Positions 24,324-34,481 of a stretch of 64,000 nucleotides of DNA are shown here, piece after piece; the first letter of the stretch is position 1, and each line of letters begins with the position of its first letter. Under the pieces are notes generated by a model. The model was not told where the DNA came from. It saw nothing but the letters and a program-made list of their open reading frames with translations, and did not search any database. The position numbers and the translations under genes are program-made. The stretch comes from Pseudanabaena sp. (GTDB lineage Bacteria; Cyanobacteriota; Cyanobacteriia; Pseudanabaenales; Pseudanabaenaceae): NCBI GenBank assembly GCA_003249015.1, contig QBLS01000003.1, forward strand, positions 124,001 to 188,000. Reading direction: 5' to 3'.

Positions 24324-25070
24324 ATGACGATAGATAATAGTATTACTCAGTATTTTGGGGTGAATCTTGCCGAACTATTGTCAGAAAAAATACTAACTGT
24401 CTTTTCTAACTTTGATCATGTGTCCTACACAAATGCCATATCACTAAAAGTAAATAACTTGGGCTATAAACAAAGAATTGAGTTGCATGCCAATGAGTTA
24501 TACAACTATCTACCTGAAGATTATGAAAGAGCGATGAGTATATTAATTTCAATTCTTGGGGAAGAGAATCAAAAGGAAACAGGGATGTTTACCGATTTCT
24601 ATTGGGTTATGCCCATTGGAAAATATGTTGAAATGTTTGGAATAGATAAATTCGAATTTTCAATGCACGCTATTGAGGAAATTACAAAAAGAAATACTGG
24701 AGAATATGCCATACGACCTTTCTTAAGAAAATTTCCCGAGCAGACAATATATCAATTATTAATTTGGGCGAAATTAAATAATTTCCATTTAAGAAGACTA
24801 TCTTCAGAAGGAAGTAGACCCAAATTACCTTGGGCTACAAAGCTAGATACTTTTATTGATAACACTGAGCCTGTATTTGAAATTCTTGATATTCTGAAAG
24901 AGGATAGCGTTAAATTTGTTAGAAAGTCTGTCGCGAATAATGTAACTGACTATTTAAAAGTTAATTATGAAGCCGCGAGAACACTATTAATTGAATGGTC
25001 TAAATCTGATGATAAGAATACTAAATGGATTGTAAATCACGCTACAAGAAAAATATCAATATCTTTGTAA
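24324..25070 (+). CDS. AlkC/AlkD-like DNA alkylation repair protein
   Basis: 248 residues of HEAT-like helical repeats. The diagnostic stretch FHLRRLSSEGSRPKLPWA (about 154-171) and the following VFEILDILKEDSVKFVRKSVANNVTDYLK match the DNA-alkylation family, whose members excise 3-methyladenine and related bases without base flipping. The later WIVNHATRKI also fits. The ATG at 24324 has GGAGG 8 nt upstream. The gene is AT-rich, lacks HIP1 sites and differs in codon use from its neighbours, so it was probably acquired. Confidence 0.8.
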   Translation: MTIDNSITQYFGVNLAELLSEKILTVFSNFDHVSYTNAISLKVNNLGYKQRIELHANELYNYLPEDYERAMSILISILGEENQKETGMFTDFYWVMPIGKYVEMFGIDKFEFSMHAIEEITKRNTGEYAIRPFLRKFPEQTIYQLLIWAKLNNFHLRRLSSEGSRPKLPWATKLDTFIDNTEPVFEILDILKEDSVKFVRKSVANNVTDYLKVNYEAARTLLIEWSKSDDKNTKWIVNHATRKISISL

Positions 25071-25163
25071 GCTTTATCCGCAGGTTATCAATATTTCGGT
25101 ATCACCCATCTGTTGCTGTTCATCACCCCGATGATTTATATAGCAATTTCAAATATTTAGAAG

Positions 25164-25241
25164 AGGCTTCGACTTCGCTCAGCCACCCTATACTTCTGGC
25201 TGAGCGAAGCGATGCACTGATCTTGTCGAAGCGTCGAAGCC
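25164..25241. repeat. GGCTTCGACTTCGCTCAGCC repeat, rearranged copy
   Basis: GGCTTCGACTTCGCTCAGCC (25165-25184) is followed by its partial inverse GGCTGAGCGAAGC (25198-25210) and then TTGTCGAAGC and GTCGAAGCC. The same unit forms inverted pairs at 58679-58733 and 61296-61395. Confidence 0.7.
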
Positions 25242-25343
25242 CTAACTCTTATTTGAAACAGCTATAGCTTTGAGAATGTCCTTACATAAACAATAAATCG
25301 CTACGTTCAATGAGAAGCAGCCTAAAACTTTTACATAAAGAGC

Positions 25344-25979
25344 CTAAATCAATTTAGTTAAATCATTGATTTCAAAATATTGATGAAATTTAGTTGTTAC
25401 CTGCAAAACTGACGATCGCCCCCCATCTGCTTGTCTTTTCTTTCTGACAAATCCTTGCTCAACTAATTCCTGTACATGCTGATAGGCTCCCGCCCCACGT
25501 AACTCTATTAATTCTGACTGCACAATATTTTTTTTCAAGGCGATCGCCGCCAAAGTCCGTAAAGCCCCACGCCCCAAATCCACAGGAATAAGCTTATGCA
25601 CCAAATCCTCAAACTCCGATCGCAGTCTGAGCGAAAAACCTATATCGGTTTCCACAATTTCTAAAGCACTATCACGATGGGCATACTCGGAGATTAAATC
25701 AATTAGCCCCATTTCGGCATCCTCAAGCTCACAACCTAAAGATTCAGCGATCGCCGCCAAATTCATCGGTTGCCCCTTCAGATACAAAACCGCTTCTACT
25801 TTTTGCTTGAGATTATTGGCGATCGGCAGTTCTGTCTGCTCAAATCCCTCCATAGATAAAGACAGTGGCTCAGCCTTAAAGTTTTCTTCAAGTTCAAAAA
25901 ACTCTTCAGGCTCTAGTTCGTCTGCATCTACAGGATCTACAGGATCAATAGGTTGTTCAAAAGGCAATACATTCGTCAT
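25344..25979 (-). CDS. scpB: segregation and condensation protein B
   Basis: 211 residues. After an acidic, probably disordered N-terminus (about 1-55, rich in D and E), the two winged-helix domains of ScpB follow: KVEAVLYLKGQPMNLAAIAESLG, then GFSLRLRSEFEDLVHKL, RTLAAIALKKNIVQSELIELRG and LVEQGFVRKKR. ScpB binds ScpA and SMC to organise and segregate the chromosome. The ATG at 25979 is used. No scpA neighbour is present, as usual in cyanobacteria. The acidic extension is longer than in Bacillus ScpB. Confidence 0.9.
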   Translation of the reverse strand: MTNVLPFEQPIDPVDPVDADELEPEEFFELEENFKAEPLSLSMEGFEQTELPIANNLKQKVEAVLYLKGQPMNLAAIAESLGCELEDAEMGLIDLISEYAHRDSALEIVETDIGFSLRLRSEFEDLVHKLIPVDLGRGALRTLAAIALKKNIVQSELIELRGAGAYQHVQELVEQGFVRKKRQADGGRSSVLQVTTKFHQYFEINDLTKLI

Positions 25980-26073
25980 GCTAAGATTTTAACCGAGTAT
26001 AGGCGGTGCATAGCGCCACTTTTACGCTCTTTTTATACTCTTAAACAAAAAATTTCACAAGCCGAGAAACCAT

Positions 26074-26334
26074 ATGCCAAGCAGCATGATGTACTACGAA
26101 GACACTTATGTAGTGCTGCCTCCAGATATGCAAGAGCGATTTGTTAACCAGCCAGAATTAGAACAAATTTTGCATGATCTACTTGTTGAGATCGAGCATC
26201 AAGATCTCCCCACCGATTTACAAAATCTCCCCACAATTAATGAGCAAGTCCAGCGCTTGATTAAAACTGCTTGCGATCTTGACTGTGGCGATCGCGGCAC
26301 ATGGCAATGGTATGTCGTCCGCCTCGATAAGTAA
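26074..26334 (+). CDS. Crr7 family protein (NDH-1 complex factor)
   Basis: 86 residues resembling chlororespiratory reduction protein 7, found in cyanobacteria and chloroplasts. Matching features are the opening MMYYEDTYVVLPP, the central DLPTDLQNL and the closing TWQWYVVRLDK. In plants CRR7 is needed for the plastid NAD(P)H dehydrogenase complex; the cyanobacterial role is less defined. A second Met at residue 5 is a possible start. It is followed 150 bp later by ftsH. Confidence 0.7.
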   Translation: MPSSMMYYEDTYVVLPPDMQERFVNQPELEQILHDLLVEIEHQDLPTDLQNLPTINEQVQRLIKTACDLDCGDRGTWQWYVVRLDK

Positions 26335-26469
26335 TCATCACAAAATTCACCGACACTTATGTCAATAGACTGATTCTGCAAGAGCCTCGACAGATTCAAG
26401 ACCGCTTGCGTTAAGATTAGTTAATTAAATCATCCGTTCTTGGCAAAATCATCTAAGGACATTCCTATA

Positions 26470-26477
26470 AAAGGAGC
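26470..26477 (+). promoter_or_regulatory. ribosome-binding site that decides the ftsH start
   Basis: AAAGGAG at 26470-26476 lies 8 nt before GTG 26485 and inside the longer frame that opens at TTG 26440. It supports initiation at the GTG. Confidence 0.75.
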
Positions 26478-26484
26478 AGTAGTA

Positions 26485-28356
26485 GTGAAGAGCAATAATA
26501 ATAAAAACGATAATAATAAGAAGTGGAAAAATTTTGTTTTATATGCACTGCTTGGCATTGTTGTCATTACCCTAGGTACAACCCTGCTGGATAGCCAGCC
26601 TGCGACCCAAGCCGAGTGGCGCTACAGCAAATTGATTGAAGAGGTGCGGAAGAAGCCTTCTGGTGTCTCCAGAATTACGCTTAGTCCTGATCGCACTTTT
26701 GCTGAAGCAACTGTACCAGGAGGTCCCGAAGGTAAGCGCAAAGTCCGAGTAAACCTTCCCAATGACCCTGATTTCATCAAAACCCTCAGAGAAAACAACG
26801 TTGAACTGGATGTTGCTCCCCGTCGTACTGACGGAGCGTTGATTCAAACTCTGAGCAGTCTAGTTTTGCCAATTTTGCTTATTGTTGGATTGTTCTTCCT
26901 ACTACGTCGCGCTCAATCTGGCCCTGGTAACCAAGCTATGAACTTTGGCAAGTCTCGCGCCCGAGTCCAAATGGAACCTCAAACCCAAGTCACCTTCACT
27001 GATGTTGCAGGGATTGAGCAAGCTAAGTTTGAACTTACTGAAGTAGTAGACTTCCTTAAAAACCCTGACCGCTTCACAGCCGTAGGAGCCAAAATCCCTA
27101 AGGGTGTACTGTTAGTCGGTCCTCCTGGAACAGGTAAAACCCTTCTTGCCCGCGCAGTCGCAGGTGAAGCAGGTGTACCATTCTTCAGTATTTCGGGTTC
27201 TGAGTTTGTAGAAATGTTTGTTGGTGTCGGTGCATCTCGTGTGCGCGATCTGTTTGAGCAAGCCAAAACCAACGCTCCCTGCATCGTCTTCATCGATGAA
27301 ATTGATGCAGTCGGTCGTCAACGTGGTGCAGGCTTAGGCGGTGGTAACGATGAGCGCGAACAAACCCTCAACCAGTTGCTAACCGAAATGGATGGCTTTG
27401 AAGGCAATACAGGCATCATCATTGTGGCAGCGACAAACCGTCCTGATGTCCTTGATGCAGCACTTCTTCGTCCAGGTCGTTTTGATCGTCAAGTCGTGGT
27501 TGATCGCCCTGACTTTGCAGGTCGCTTAGAAATTCTCGGAGTCCATGCACGTGGCAAGACCCTATCTAAGGATGTCGATCTAGAAAAGATTGCTCGTCGT
27601 ACCCCAGGTTTCACAGGTGCGGATCTATCCAACTTGCTCAATGAAGCTGCTATTCTCGCCGCCCGCCGCAACTTGACCGAGATCTCCATGGATGAAATCA
27701 ATGATGCAGTTGATCGCGTCTTGGTTGGACCAGAAAAGAAAGATCGCGTCATGAGCGAAAAGCGTAAAGAATTAGTTGCTTACCATGAAGCTGGCCATGC
27801 CCTTGTGGGTGCACTGATGCCTGACTATGATGCAATCCAAAAAGTCACCATCATTCCCCGTGGTCGTGCGGGTGGTTTGACATGGTTCTTGCCTACCGAA
27901 GAGAGAATGCAGAGCCGCACCTATCTCCAAAACCAAATGGCGGTCGCCCTTGGTGGTCGTATAGCTGAAGAAATCGTCTTTGGCGATGAGGAAGTTACCA
28001 CAGGAGCTTCCAGCGACTTGCAGCAAGTTGCCTCGATCGCTCGCCAAATGGTAATGCGGTTCGGAATGAGTGAGAAGCTGGGACCTGTAGCCCTTGGTCG
28101 CTCCAATGGCAATATGTTCCTTGGTCGTGACATTGCGGCAGAACGTGACTTCTCCGAAGAAACTGCGGCAACGATTGATGAGGAAGTTGGTATTTTAGTT
28201 GCCGACGCTTATCGTCGCGCCAAGCAATTGTTGATCGACAACCGTCATGTGCTTGATAAGATTGCCCATGATTTAGTTGAGCGCGAAACTGTTGATGCTG
28301 AAGAGCTACAACAAATTCTCGAAACCAGCGAATTGAGATTAGCTGCTGCTTTGTAA
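26485..28356 (+). CDS. ftsH: ATP-dependent zinc metalloprotease FtsH
   Basis: 623 residues from the GTG at 26485 (a TTG at 26440 would add 15). N-terminal membrane segment (about 14-32), periplasmic or lumenal domain, second segment (about 110-132), then the AAA domain: Walker A GPPGTGKT (212-219), Walker B IVFIDEID, second region of homology [21 protein letters not shown], and the zinc site HEAGH (434-438). In cyanobacteria FtsH hexamers degrade damaged thylakoid proteins such as D1; which of the four paralogs this is I cannot say. Hairpins follow the stop codon. Confidence 0.95.
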   Translation: MKSNNNKNDNNKKWKNFVLYALLGIVVITLGTTLLDSQPATQAEWRYSKLIEEVRKKPSGVSRITLSPDRTFAEATVPGGPEGKRKVRVNLPNDPDFIKTLRENNVELDVAPRRTDGALIQTLSSLVLPILLIVGLFFLLRRAQSGPGNQAMNFGKSRARVQMEPQTQVTFTDVAGIEQAKFELTEVVDFLKNPDRFTAVGAKIPKGVLLVGPPGTGKTLLARAVAGEAGVPFFSISGSEFVEMFVGVGASRVRDLFEQAKTNAPCIVFIDEIDAVGRQRGAGLGGGNDEREQTLNQLLTEMDGFEGNTGIIIVAATNRPDVLDAALLRPGRFDRQVVVDRPDFAGRLEILGVHARGKTLSKDVDLEKIARRTPGFTGADLSNLLNEAAILAARRNLTEISMDEINDAVDRVLVGPEKKDRVMSEKRKELVAYHEAGHALVGALMPDYDAIQKVTIIPRGRAGGLTWFLPTEERMQSRTYLQNQMAVALGGRIAEEIVFGDEEVTTGASSDLQQVASIARQMVMRFGMSEKLGPVALGRSNGNMFLGRDIAAERDFSEETAATIDEEVGILVADAYRRAKQLLIDNRHVLDKIAHDLVERETVDAEELQQILETSELRLAAAL

Positions 28357-28362
28357 TCTGGT

Positions 28363-28391
28363 TTGTTCCGCCCGCTACGCGGGCAGAACAA
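28363..28391. repeat. GC-core palindrome after ftsH
   Basis: TTGTTCCGCCCGC (28363-28375) pairs with 28379-28391 with one mismatch. It starts 6 nt after the ftsH stop and resembles the E2 hairpin at 4600-4634. Confidence 0.65.
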
Positions 28392-28405
28392 GCTTTTTAG
28401 ATTTA

Positions 28406-28440
28406 AAAAGAGTGGTGGTGCTTTGCACCGCCACTCTTTT
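28406..28440. terminator. GC-core palindrome acting as bidirectional terminator
   Basis: AAAAGAGTGGTGGTGC (28406-28421) pairs with 28425-28440, ending in TTTT. It lies between convergent ftsH and the membrane-protein gene, whose stop codon begins at the edge of the right arm. Confidence 0.65.
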
Positions 28441-28841
28441 TATTTGACTAACGTTGAGCCAAACTCTCTAATCATGGGCAATGTATCGGTGAACCAGCCT
28501 AAACTTAGTCCTGCTCCAGCAATTAACGCCAAGACAAAAAAGTTCCAACCCCGATTATTCATAAAAGCTCGCAATTCATTTCTAGCGACATACATTAAAA
28601 AAGCCCAAATTACACTGATTCCTAGCGATAGCAAAAACTGTTCTTTGCGTAAAAATACAAATACAACTGCAGCGATCGCCCAAACAACCGAAAACAGCCA
28701 CTCCATGCCAAAGGCGATCGCACCCACAGGAATCCAAATTCGCCAATCAGCTTTGTGAATGGAAAGTAACCATCCATAGGCAATGTAGCCAACTAACACA
28801 AGCAATAAAGATAATATCGGTAATCTTTGGATGGTACGCAT
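28440..28841 (-). CDS. small integral membrane protein, cyanobacterial hypothetical
   Basis: 133 residues with four predicted membrane segments (about 8-27, 35-62, 66-85, 98-118). Landmarks are WRIWIPVGAIAFGMEWLFS and NRGWNFFVLALIAGAGLSLGWF. No known domain recognised. It starts 58 bp after the Sua5-like gene on the same strand, so it may be the last gene of a serS-sua5-orf unit. Its final codons touch the convergent terminator hairpin. Confidence 0.65.
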   Translation of the reverse strand: MRTIQRLPILSLLLVLVGYIAYGWLLSIHKADWRIWIPVGAIAFGMEWLFSVVWAIAAVVFVFLRKEQFLLSLGISVIWAFLMYVARNELRAFMNNRGWNFFVLALIAGAGLSLGWFTDTLPMIREFGSTLVK

Positions 28842-28899
28842 ATGTTTTATCTCCTCATAAAAGCCTAGAAGTGGTTGATAGCGCTTTGTATTTCTTATT

Positions 28900-29574
28900 T
28901 TAAAAATTAACCTCTCCTAATCCTTGACGTAGAATCTGTGGATGTAGGTCATTTGTTAAGTCGATGATTGTAGATACTTCATAGGTGACATCAGAACCAT
29001 CATCAACAATTAAGTCAACTAATTTAGAAAAGCGATCAAATAGTTCTATTTTTGGTAATTCGCAAACGTTACGCTGCTTTCCACTCTTGATCTGACTGCT
29101 AAAGTCATCATCATCATCAAGGTCATCTTCAGTTAGATTTGCTGATGTAGAAATAATTGGATTTCCCAATAGTTCAATGATTATCTGGGACACTACGTGA
29201 TCAGGTACTCGAATTCCTGTAGTTTTTCGCTTGGGATTTAACACCAATTTTGGTACAAGCTTAGTCGCTGGCAAAATGAAGGTGAAAGGACCTGGAACGA
29301 GACTTTTCATAACGCGATAATTAGCATTAGAAACGTTCGCATATTCTGCAATGTTAGAAAGTGACGAGCATAGAAATGTCAATGGTTTGTCGTTCGACAT
29401 CTGCTTCAGCTTACGAACTCTCTCTATGGCGGACTTGGACATTAGATCACAACCGATCGCATAGACTGTATCCGTAGGATAAAGCATGATCGCACCATCA
29501 CGTAAAGCCGTTACAATTTGAGCAAGCGTCCTTTGTTGAGGGCTATCTGGATGCAATCTGTGAATAGTTGCCAT
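28900..29574 (-). CDS. Sua5/YciO/YrdC-family protein (threonylcarbamoyl-AMP synthase type)
   Basis: 224 residues of the YrdC fold. The nucleotide-binding KxR/SxN features are recognisable: YPTDTVYAIGCD, RKLKQMSNDKPLTFLC, PGPFTFILPAT, TGIRVPDH and the ISTSANLT motif. The TsaC/Sua5 branch makes threonylcarbamoyl-AMP for tRNA t6A; the YciO branch, which this resembles in length, is less well characterised. A run DDLDDDDD after the SAN motif is an unusual acidic insertion. It follows serS by 49 bp on the same strand. Confidence 0.85.
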   Translation of the reverse strand: MATIHRLHPDSPQQRTLAQIVTALRDGAIMLYPTDTVYAIGCDLMSKSAIERVRKLKQMSNDKPLTFLCSSLSNIAEYANVSNANYRVMKSLVPGPFTFILPATKLVPKLVLNPKRKTTGIRVPDHVVSQIIIELLGNPIISTSANLTEDDLDDDDDFSSQIKSGKQRNVCELPKIELFDRFSKLVDLIVDDGSDVTYEVSTIIDLTNDLHPQILRQGLGEVNF

Positions 29575-29623
29575 AGGTTTGTCTCGCCATAGTGTTGTAA
29601 AAATGCACGCTCAGCCTACTTTC

Positions 29624-30898
29624 TTACAGATATTCTCTGTTCATCAGAGGTTGTAGCACTTCAGGAATTAAAATACTTCCATCGGGCTGTTGATAGTTTT
29701 CCAAAATTGCGGTCATAGTCCGACCGACAGCCAATCCTGAACCATTGAGAGTATGCAAAAACTCAGTTCCCTTTTTGCCTTTACTCTTAAAGCGAATATT
29801 GGCACGACGAGCCTGGAAGTCATGGAAGTTGGAACAGCTAGAAATTTCGCGATAGGTATTAGCAGAGGGAAGCCAAACTTCAAGGTCATAGCATTTGGCG
29901 GCACTGAAGCCAATGTCGCCTGTACAAAGTTCCATCACACGATAGGGTAGTTTCAATGCTTGCAAGATTGATTCGGCATCGCGGACTAGTTTTTCATGCT
30001 CTTCCGCCGAGTTTTCGGGGCGCACAAATTTAACTAGTTCCACTTTGTTGAACTGGTGCAACCGAATCAAGCCCCTAGTATCACGTCCATAGCTTCCTGC
30101 TTCACGGCGAAAACAAGGTGTATAGGCGCAATGATGAACAGGCAAATTCTCTTCATCAAGGATTTCATCGCGATAGAGATTGGTAACAGGAACTTCCGCC
30201 GTAGGAATCAACCACAGATCATCTTCGGCACATTTAAATGAATCTTCAGCAAACTTCGGTAACTGCCCTGTGCCTGTCATGCTATCGGTATTTACCAGAA
30301 GCGGCGGCGCGACTTCAATGTAACCATTTGCCGTGTGAGTATTCAGCATGAACTGGATTAAGGCGCGTTCGAGGGCTGCGCCTGCACCAATCAAGTTTAC
30401 AAATCTTGCTTGAGAGATTTTAACAGCGCGTTCAAAATTGAGAATTCCCAATTTTTCGCCAATTTCCCAATGGGGTAGAACATCGGTGCGGGTAGTTTTA
30501 TATTCATCACCCCAACGCCGCACTTCAACATTTTCATTCTCATTTGCGCCAATGGGCGTTGTTTCACTGGGCAAATTGGGCAATGTCATTAAAATGGCGT
30601 TGCTTTCTTCTCGGAGGGATTTTTCCCTAGGTTCCAGTTCCGCTAGAAGTTGTTTAAGTTCTGGCGATCGCGCTTTGAGTGCTTGAATTTCCGACTCAGG
30701 CGCACCAGATTTCATTTTGAGTCCAACTTGTTTGCCGATTTCATTGCTTTCCGCTTGCAACTGTGATCGCCTAGTTTCTAAGTTCCGAACTTCCTGCTCT
30801 AATTCAATCAATCTACTAATGTCGTAACCTTTGCCTCGACTGTTGAGGCGAGCTTGTACCTGTTCGGGCTGCGATCGCAGGAGCTTGATGTCTAACAC
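29624..30898 (-). CDS. serS: seryl-tRNA synthetase
   Basis: 424 residues, standard bacterial length. The N-terminal antiparallel coiled coil (about 28-100) precedes the class II catalytic core with [12 protein letters not shown], the motif 2 region [21 protein letters not shown] and motif 3 [19 protein letters not shown]. It charges tRNA-Ser. The start is a GTG at 30898 giving MLDIKLLR, the usual N-terminus. It probably leads a unit with the Sua5-like and membrane-protein genes. Confidence 0.96.
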   Translation of the reverse strand: MLDIKLLRSQPEQVQARLNSRGKGYDISRLIELEQEVRNLETRRSQLQAESNEIGKQVGLKMKSGAPESEIQALKARSPELKQLLAELEPREKSLREESNAILMTLPNLPSETTPIGANENENVEVRRWGDEYKTTRTDVLPHWEIGEKLGILNFERAVKISQARFVNLIGAGAALERALIQFMLNTHTANGYIEVAPPLLVNTDSMTGTGQLPKFAEDSFKCAEDDLWLIPTAEVPVTNLYRDEILDEENLPVHHCAYTPCFRREAGSYGRDTRGLIRLHQFNKVELVKFVRPENSAEEHEKLVRDAESILQALKLPYRVMELCTGDIGFSAAKCYDLEVWLPSANTYREISSCSNFHDFQARRANIRFKSKGKKGTEFLHTLNGSGLAVGRTMTAILENYQQPDGSILIPEVLQPLMNREYL

Positions 30899-30934
30899 GG
30901 ACTTATATTTAACCTAAACGCACTCCAAGGATCA

Positions 30935-31090
30935 TACAGCGCTTTGCGCTTTCCTAAAACCCAAGAAGCGAATGGCGGCGCATTGCGCCGCCATTCGCTT
31001 CTGTACCCAAAAGGCTGGCTACGCCAGCCTTTTGAAAATCTAAAAAAGCGGCGCATTGCGCCGCTTTTTTGGGTGAGCGCTGAGCGCTTT
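30935..31090. repeat. composite hairpin region with AGCGC ends (family E3)
   Basis: It begins with ATACAGCGCTTTGCGCT and ends near GAGCGCTGAGCGCTTTT. It holds three perfect hairpins: 30964-31002 (18-bp arms), 31009-31033 (11-bp arms) and 31042-31070 (13-bp arms with T6, a likely terminator of ahcY). It fills the whole serS-ahcY gap. Confidence 0.75.
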
Positions 31091-31096
31091 TAAAAC

Positions 31097-32431
<1,335 letters not shown>

Positions 32432-32518
32432 CTAACTTCTATTTGCGGTTATTGCCCCAGCAATTCTTTTGTTGAAGGCTGTATTGTCGGAGTTTTTCAA
32501 GCAATCGAGGTATAAAGA

Positions 32519-32549
32519 TTTGGTTCTCCGCCTTCGGCGGAGAACCAAA
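32519..32549. repeat. perfect 14-bp hairpin
   Basis: TTTGGTTCTCCGCC (32519-32532) pairs with 32536-32549 around TTC. A related hairpin with different arms is at 33475-33517, on the other side of the Crp-type gene, and shares the flank ACCCGTA(C/T)TTC. Confidence 0.7.
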
Positions 32550-32569
32550 CCCGTACTTCATTAGACTGA

Positions 32570-32656
32570 TCAAAACCCTAGAAGATGAGTGGTGGCGCTT
32601 CGCGCCGCCACTCATCTTCTGGTTTTATGTCCTAAGCAAACCTTGCTTTGCTATAT
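32570..32656. repeat. E1-like hairpin element, 5' truncated
   Basis: From GATCAAAACCCTAG to TTGCTTTGCTATAT, with a 19-bp perfect hairpin (32580-32598 and 32602-32620). It has the right terminal repeat and the TTCTGGTTTTATGTC block of E1 but not the left terminus. Confidence 0.7.
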
Positions 32657-32774
32657 AAGTCAGCGCATTTTGTACGGCAAGAAAATACTTTATAAGTTGA
32701 GAAAGTCCGTTTTGGACATATTTTCGCTATTTAATCAGAATTTATTGATTAGATAAACCAGTCTTAACCCGATA

Positions 32775-32788
32775 GTGTCGATAAACAC
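32775..32788. promoter_or_regulatory. possible Crp/Fnr-family site
   Basis: GTGT-CGATAA-ACAC is an inverted repeat with the 6-nt spacer typical of the family, 31 nt upstream of a Crp-family start codon. It is consistent with autoregulation but has only one example. Confidence 0.35.
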
Positions 32789-32819
32789 ATAGGATCATGG
32801 ATGTGTACCCCACAATGAT

Positions 32820-33449
32820 ATGACATATACATTTTCAAGTTTTGATCTCAGTTGTACGACTTCTGTAGCTGACTGGAGGCGATCGCTCGAAGAAATCTAT
32901 CGCGGTCGCACTATGCACAATTACAAGGCTGGACAGATTATTCCCATGTATCCCCACGAAGTATGGGTTGTCTGTCGTGGTGTTGTACAACTGAATACAT
33001 TACATCCCTCGGGGGATGAGGTGCTGGTTGGCTTTGCAGTTCAGGCTATGCCTTTTGGCTTGCCTTTAACTAGCTTGGAACCTTACCAAGCGATCGCCCT
33101 ATCTGATGTGGATTTGATGAGGTTTACTCTAATTGAGTTAGAACAGTCTACACAGCTTTATCAAGGCATTTTACAGCATCTCAATCGTCGCCTTCAGCAA
33201 ACTGAATCATTGTTAGCGCTGATCAGCAACAAGAGAGTAGAAGAACGGTTACGGCAGATTTTGTTACTGCTCAAGCATGAAGTTGGTGTGCCTGTAGAGG
33301 GTGGGACTAGGCTGACAGTAAGACTCACCCATCAGCATTTAGCCAGTGCCATTAGCAGTACTCGCGTTACTGTGACTAGGGCAATGAAACTATTACAGGA
33401 TGAAGGTTGGCTCAAGGTTGATCGCGATCGCCACATAGTTCTTGTTTAA
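32820..33449 (+). CDS. Crp/Fnr-family transcriptional regulator
   Basis: 209 residues: a cyclic-nucleotide-binding-like beta roll (about 30-110), a dimerisation helix (about 115-140) and a Crp helix-turn-helix, with recognition region THQHLASAISSTRVTVTRAMKLL, which is the NtcA-like SSTRVTVTR pattern. The nucleotide-binding RxS arginine-phosphate cassette of true Crp is not visible, so a nucleotide effector is doubtful. It is not NtcA itself, whose N-terminus and length differ. The ATG at 32820 has a poor ribosome-binding site. Target genes unknown. Confidence 0.85.
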   Translation: MTYTFSSFDLSCTTSVADWRRSLEEIYRGRTMHNYKAGQIIPMYPHEVWVVCRGVVQLNTLHPSGDEVLVGFAVQAMPFGLPLTSLEPYQAIALSDVDLMRFTLIELEQSTQLYQGILQHLNRRLQQTESLLALISNKRVEERLRQILLLLKHEVGVPVEGGTRLTVRLTHQHLASAISSTRVTVTRAMKLLQDEGWLKVDRDRHIVLV

Positions 33450-33474
33450 GATAGCTTTTATCTGTCTAGTGAAG

Positions 33475-33517
33475 TACGGGTTTGTTTTCCCGCCGAAGGC
33501 GGGAAAACAAACCCGTA
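33475..33517. repeat. perfect 20-bp hairpin
   Basis: TACGGGTTTGTTTTCCCGCC (33475-33494) pairs with 33498-33517 around GAA. It follows the Crp-type gene by 25 bp and lacks a U-tract. Confidence 0.75.
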
Positions 33518-33556
33518 TTTCGCTTGCTTGAAAAGCGCTATATATTTCTCACAATC

Positions 33557-33585
33557 AAAAAAGTGGCGCAATGCGCCGCTTTTTT
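33557..33585. terminator. GC-core hairpin with T-run
   Basis: AAAAAGTGGCGC-AAT-GCGCCGCTTTTTT forms a terminator-like hairpin (one mismatch) before the mazE gene. Confidence 0.6.
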
Positions 33586-33657
33586 AGGATGTCAGCGCAA
33601 AGTACTACTACTTAACGTTTATACTTAAGTTTAAACATATATTTTGAGGTTGCTGTG

Positions 33658-33912
33658 ATGACAGAAGTAGTACTCGATCTCAAAACATGGGGTAATAGCT
33701 TAGGAGTGCGCTTACCTGCGGTGATTGCTCGTGCTGCAAAACTTCACAAAGACCAGAGGGTAAAGCTATCAGTCATAGAGGGACAAGTAATCATTGCACC
33801 AGTCTTTAACGAATCTCTTAGCCTAGAAGAAATGCTAGAGAAGTTTGACCCAGCAGTTCATGGCGGCGAAGCAATGCCCACATCCCAAAGACTAGGCGCT
33901 GAGCAATGGTGA
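33658..33912 (+). CDS. MazE/AbrB-type antitoxin
   Basis: 84 residues. The AbrB-type swapped-hairpin DNA-binding domain is clear: LDLKTWGNSLGVRLPAVIARAAKLHKDQRVKLSVIEGQVIIAP (about 6-48). The C-terminal SLEEMLEKFDPAVHGGE tail is the toxin-neutralising segment seen in cyanobacterial MazE. The ATG at 33658 lies 3 nt after an in-frame GTG. It overlaps the toxin gene by 7 bp. The antitoxin looks intact although its toxin is frameshifted. Confidence 0.9.
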   Translation: MTEVVLDLKTWGNSLGVRLPAVIARAAKLHKDQRVKLSVIEGQVIIAPVFNESLSLEEMLEKFDPAVHGGEAMPTSQRLGAEQW

Positions 33913-34273
33913 AAAATGATTGGATACCCGATCGCCAAGACATCATTTGGATCGATTGCAATCCACAAGTAGGGCAGGAAATGCGAGACATTCACCCATT
34001 TTTAGTTCTATCCCCTAGTCCTTTCAATGGTAAAACCTCCCTAGTGATTGGCTTGCCAATGACCACAGCTACCTATAACGCCATCCTTTTGCAGTGCTAG
34101 TCGGTAAAGGCTCAGGTCGTAAATTTGCCAAGCCTAGTTATGTACTTTGCCATCAGCCAAAATCCTTTGATTGGCGAATGCGTGGCGCAAAGCCTCATCC
34201 ACTGGGGAAATTAAACGAAGATTTGTTTTTACAAGTATGCGATCGCCTCAACAAGATCATCCAGCTTGCCTAA
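33906..34273 (+). pseudogene. MazF-type toxin, frameshifted
   Basis: The frame opens correctly (DIIWIDCNPQVGQEMRDIHPFLVLSPSPFNGKTSLVIGLPMT) but stops at 34100. The rest of a MazF domain continues in another frame: PFAVLVGKGSGRKF, KPSYVLCHQPKSFDWRMR and DRLNKIIQLA, ending at TAA 34271-34273. Restoring one base near 34083 (AAC GCC ATCC to GCC AATCC) would rejoin them into about 122 residues. So the toxin appears inactivated by a one-base deletion, unless this is a sequencing error. Confidence 0.85.
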
Positions 34274-34342
34274 GTTTCATGGTTCCGTCGCTCAAGTCTA
34301 ATGATTGCGTTTGTGTTTCTTTTCAAGAGCAGAGTTAGTAAT

Positions 34343-34444
34343 AAGTAGCTGGTTATAATTAAAAAACAGATCTAAAGCCTATGGTGCACGCTGCGCGTGC
34401 GCCATAGGCTTTAGGGTTTTATATTTAATTGTGCTTAGTTACTT
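34343..34444. repeat. MITE-like element, family E2
   Basis: The ends AAGTAGCTGGTTATAATT and the inverted AATTGTGCTTAGTTACTT enclose an 18-bp hairpin (34374-34391 and 34395-34412, one mismatch). Same end type as 4563-4671. Confidence 0.65.
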
Positions 34445-34481
34445 ATAATTAAGAATCTAAGGAAATAAAGATCGAAAACCT

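Noticed and set aside
25025-25267. 80-residue + strand frame after the AlkC-like gene
   Set aside because: It overlaps that gene and is mostly translated repeat sequence (GGCTTCGACTTCGCTCAGCC units).
28363-28758. 131-residue + strand frame after ftsH
   Set aside because: It runs through two palindromes and lies antisense to a four-helix membrane protein with normal hydrophobic pattern.
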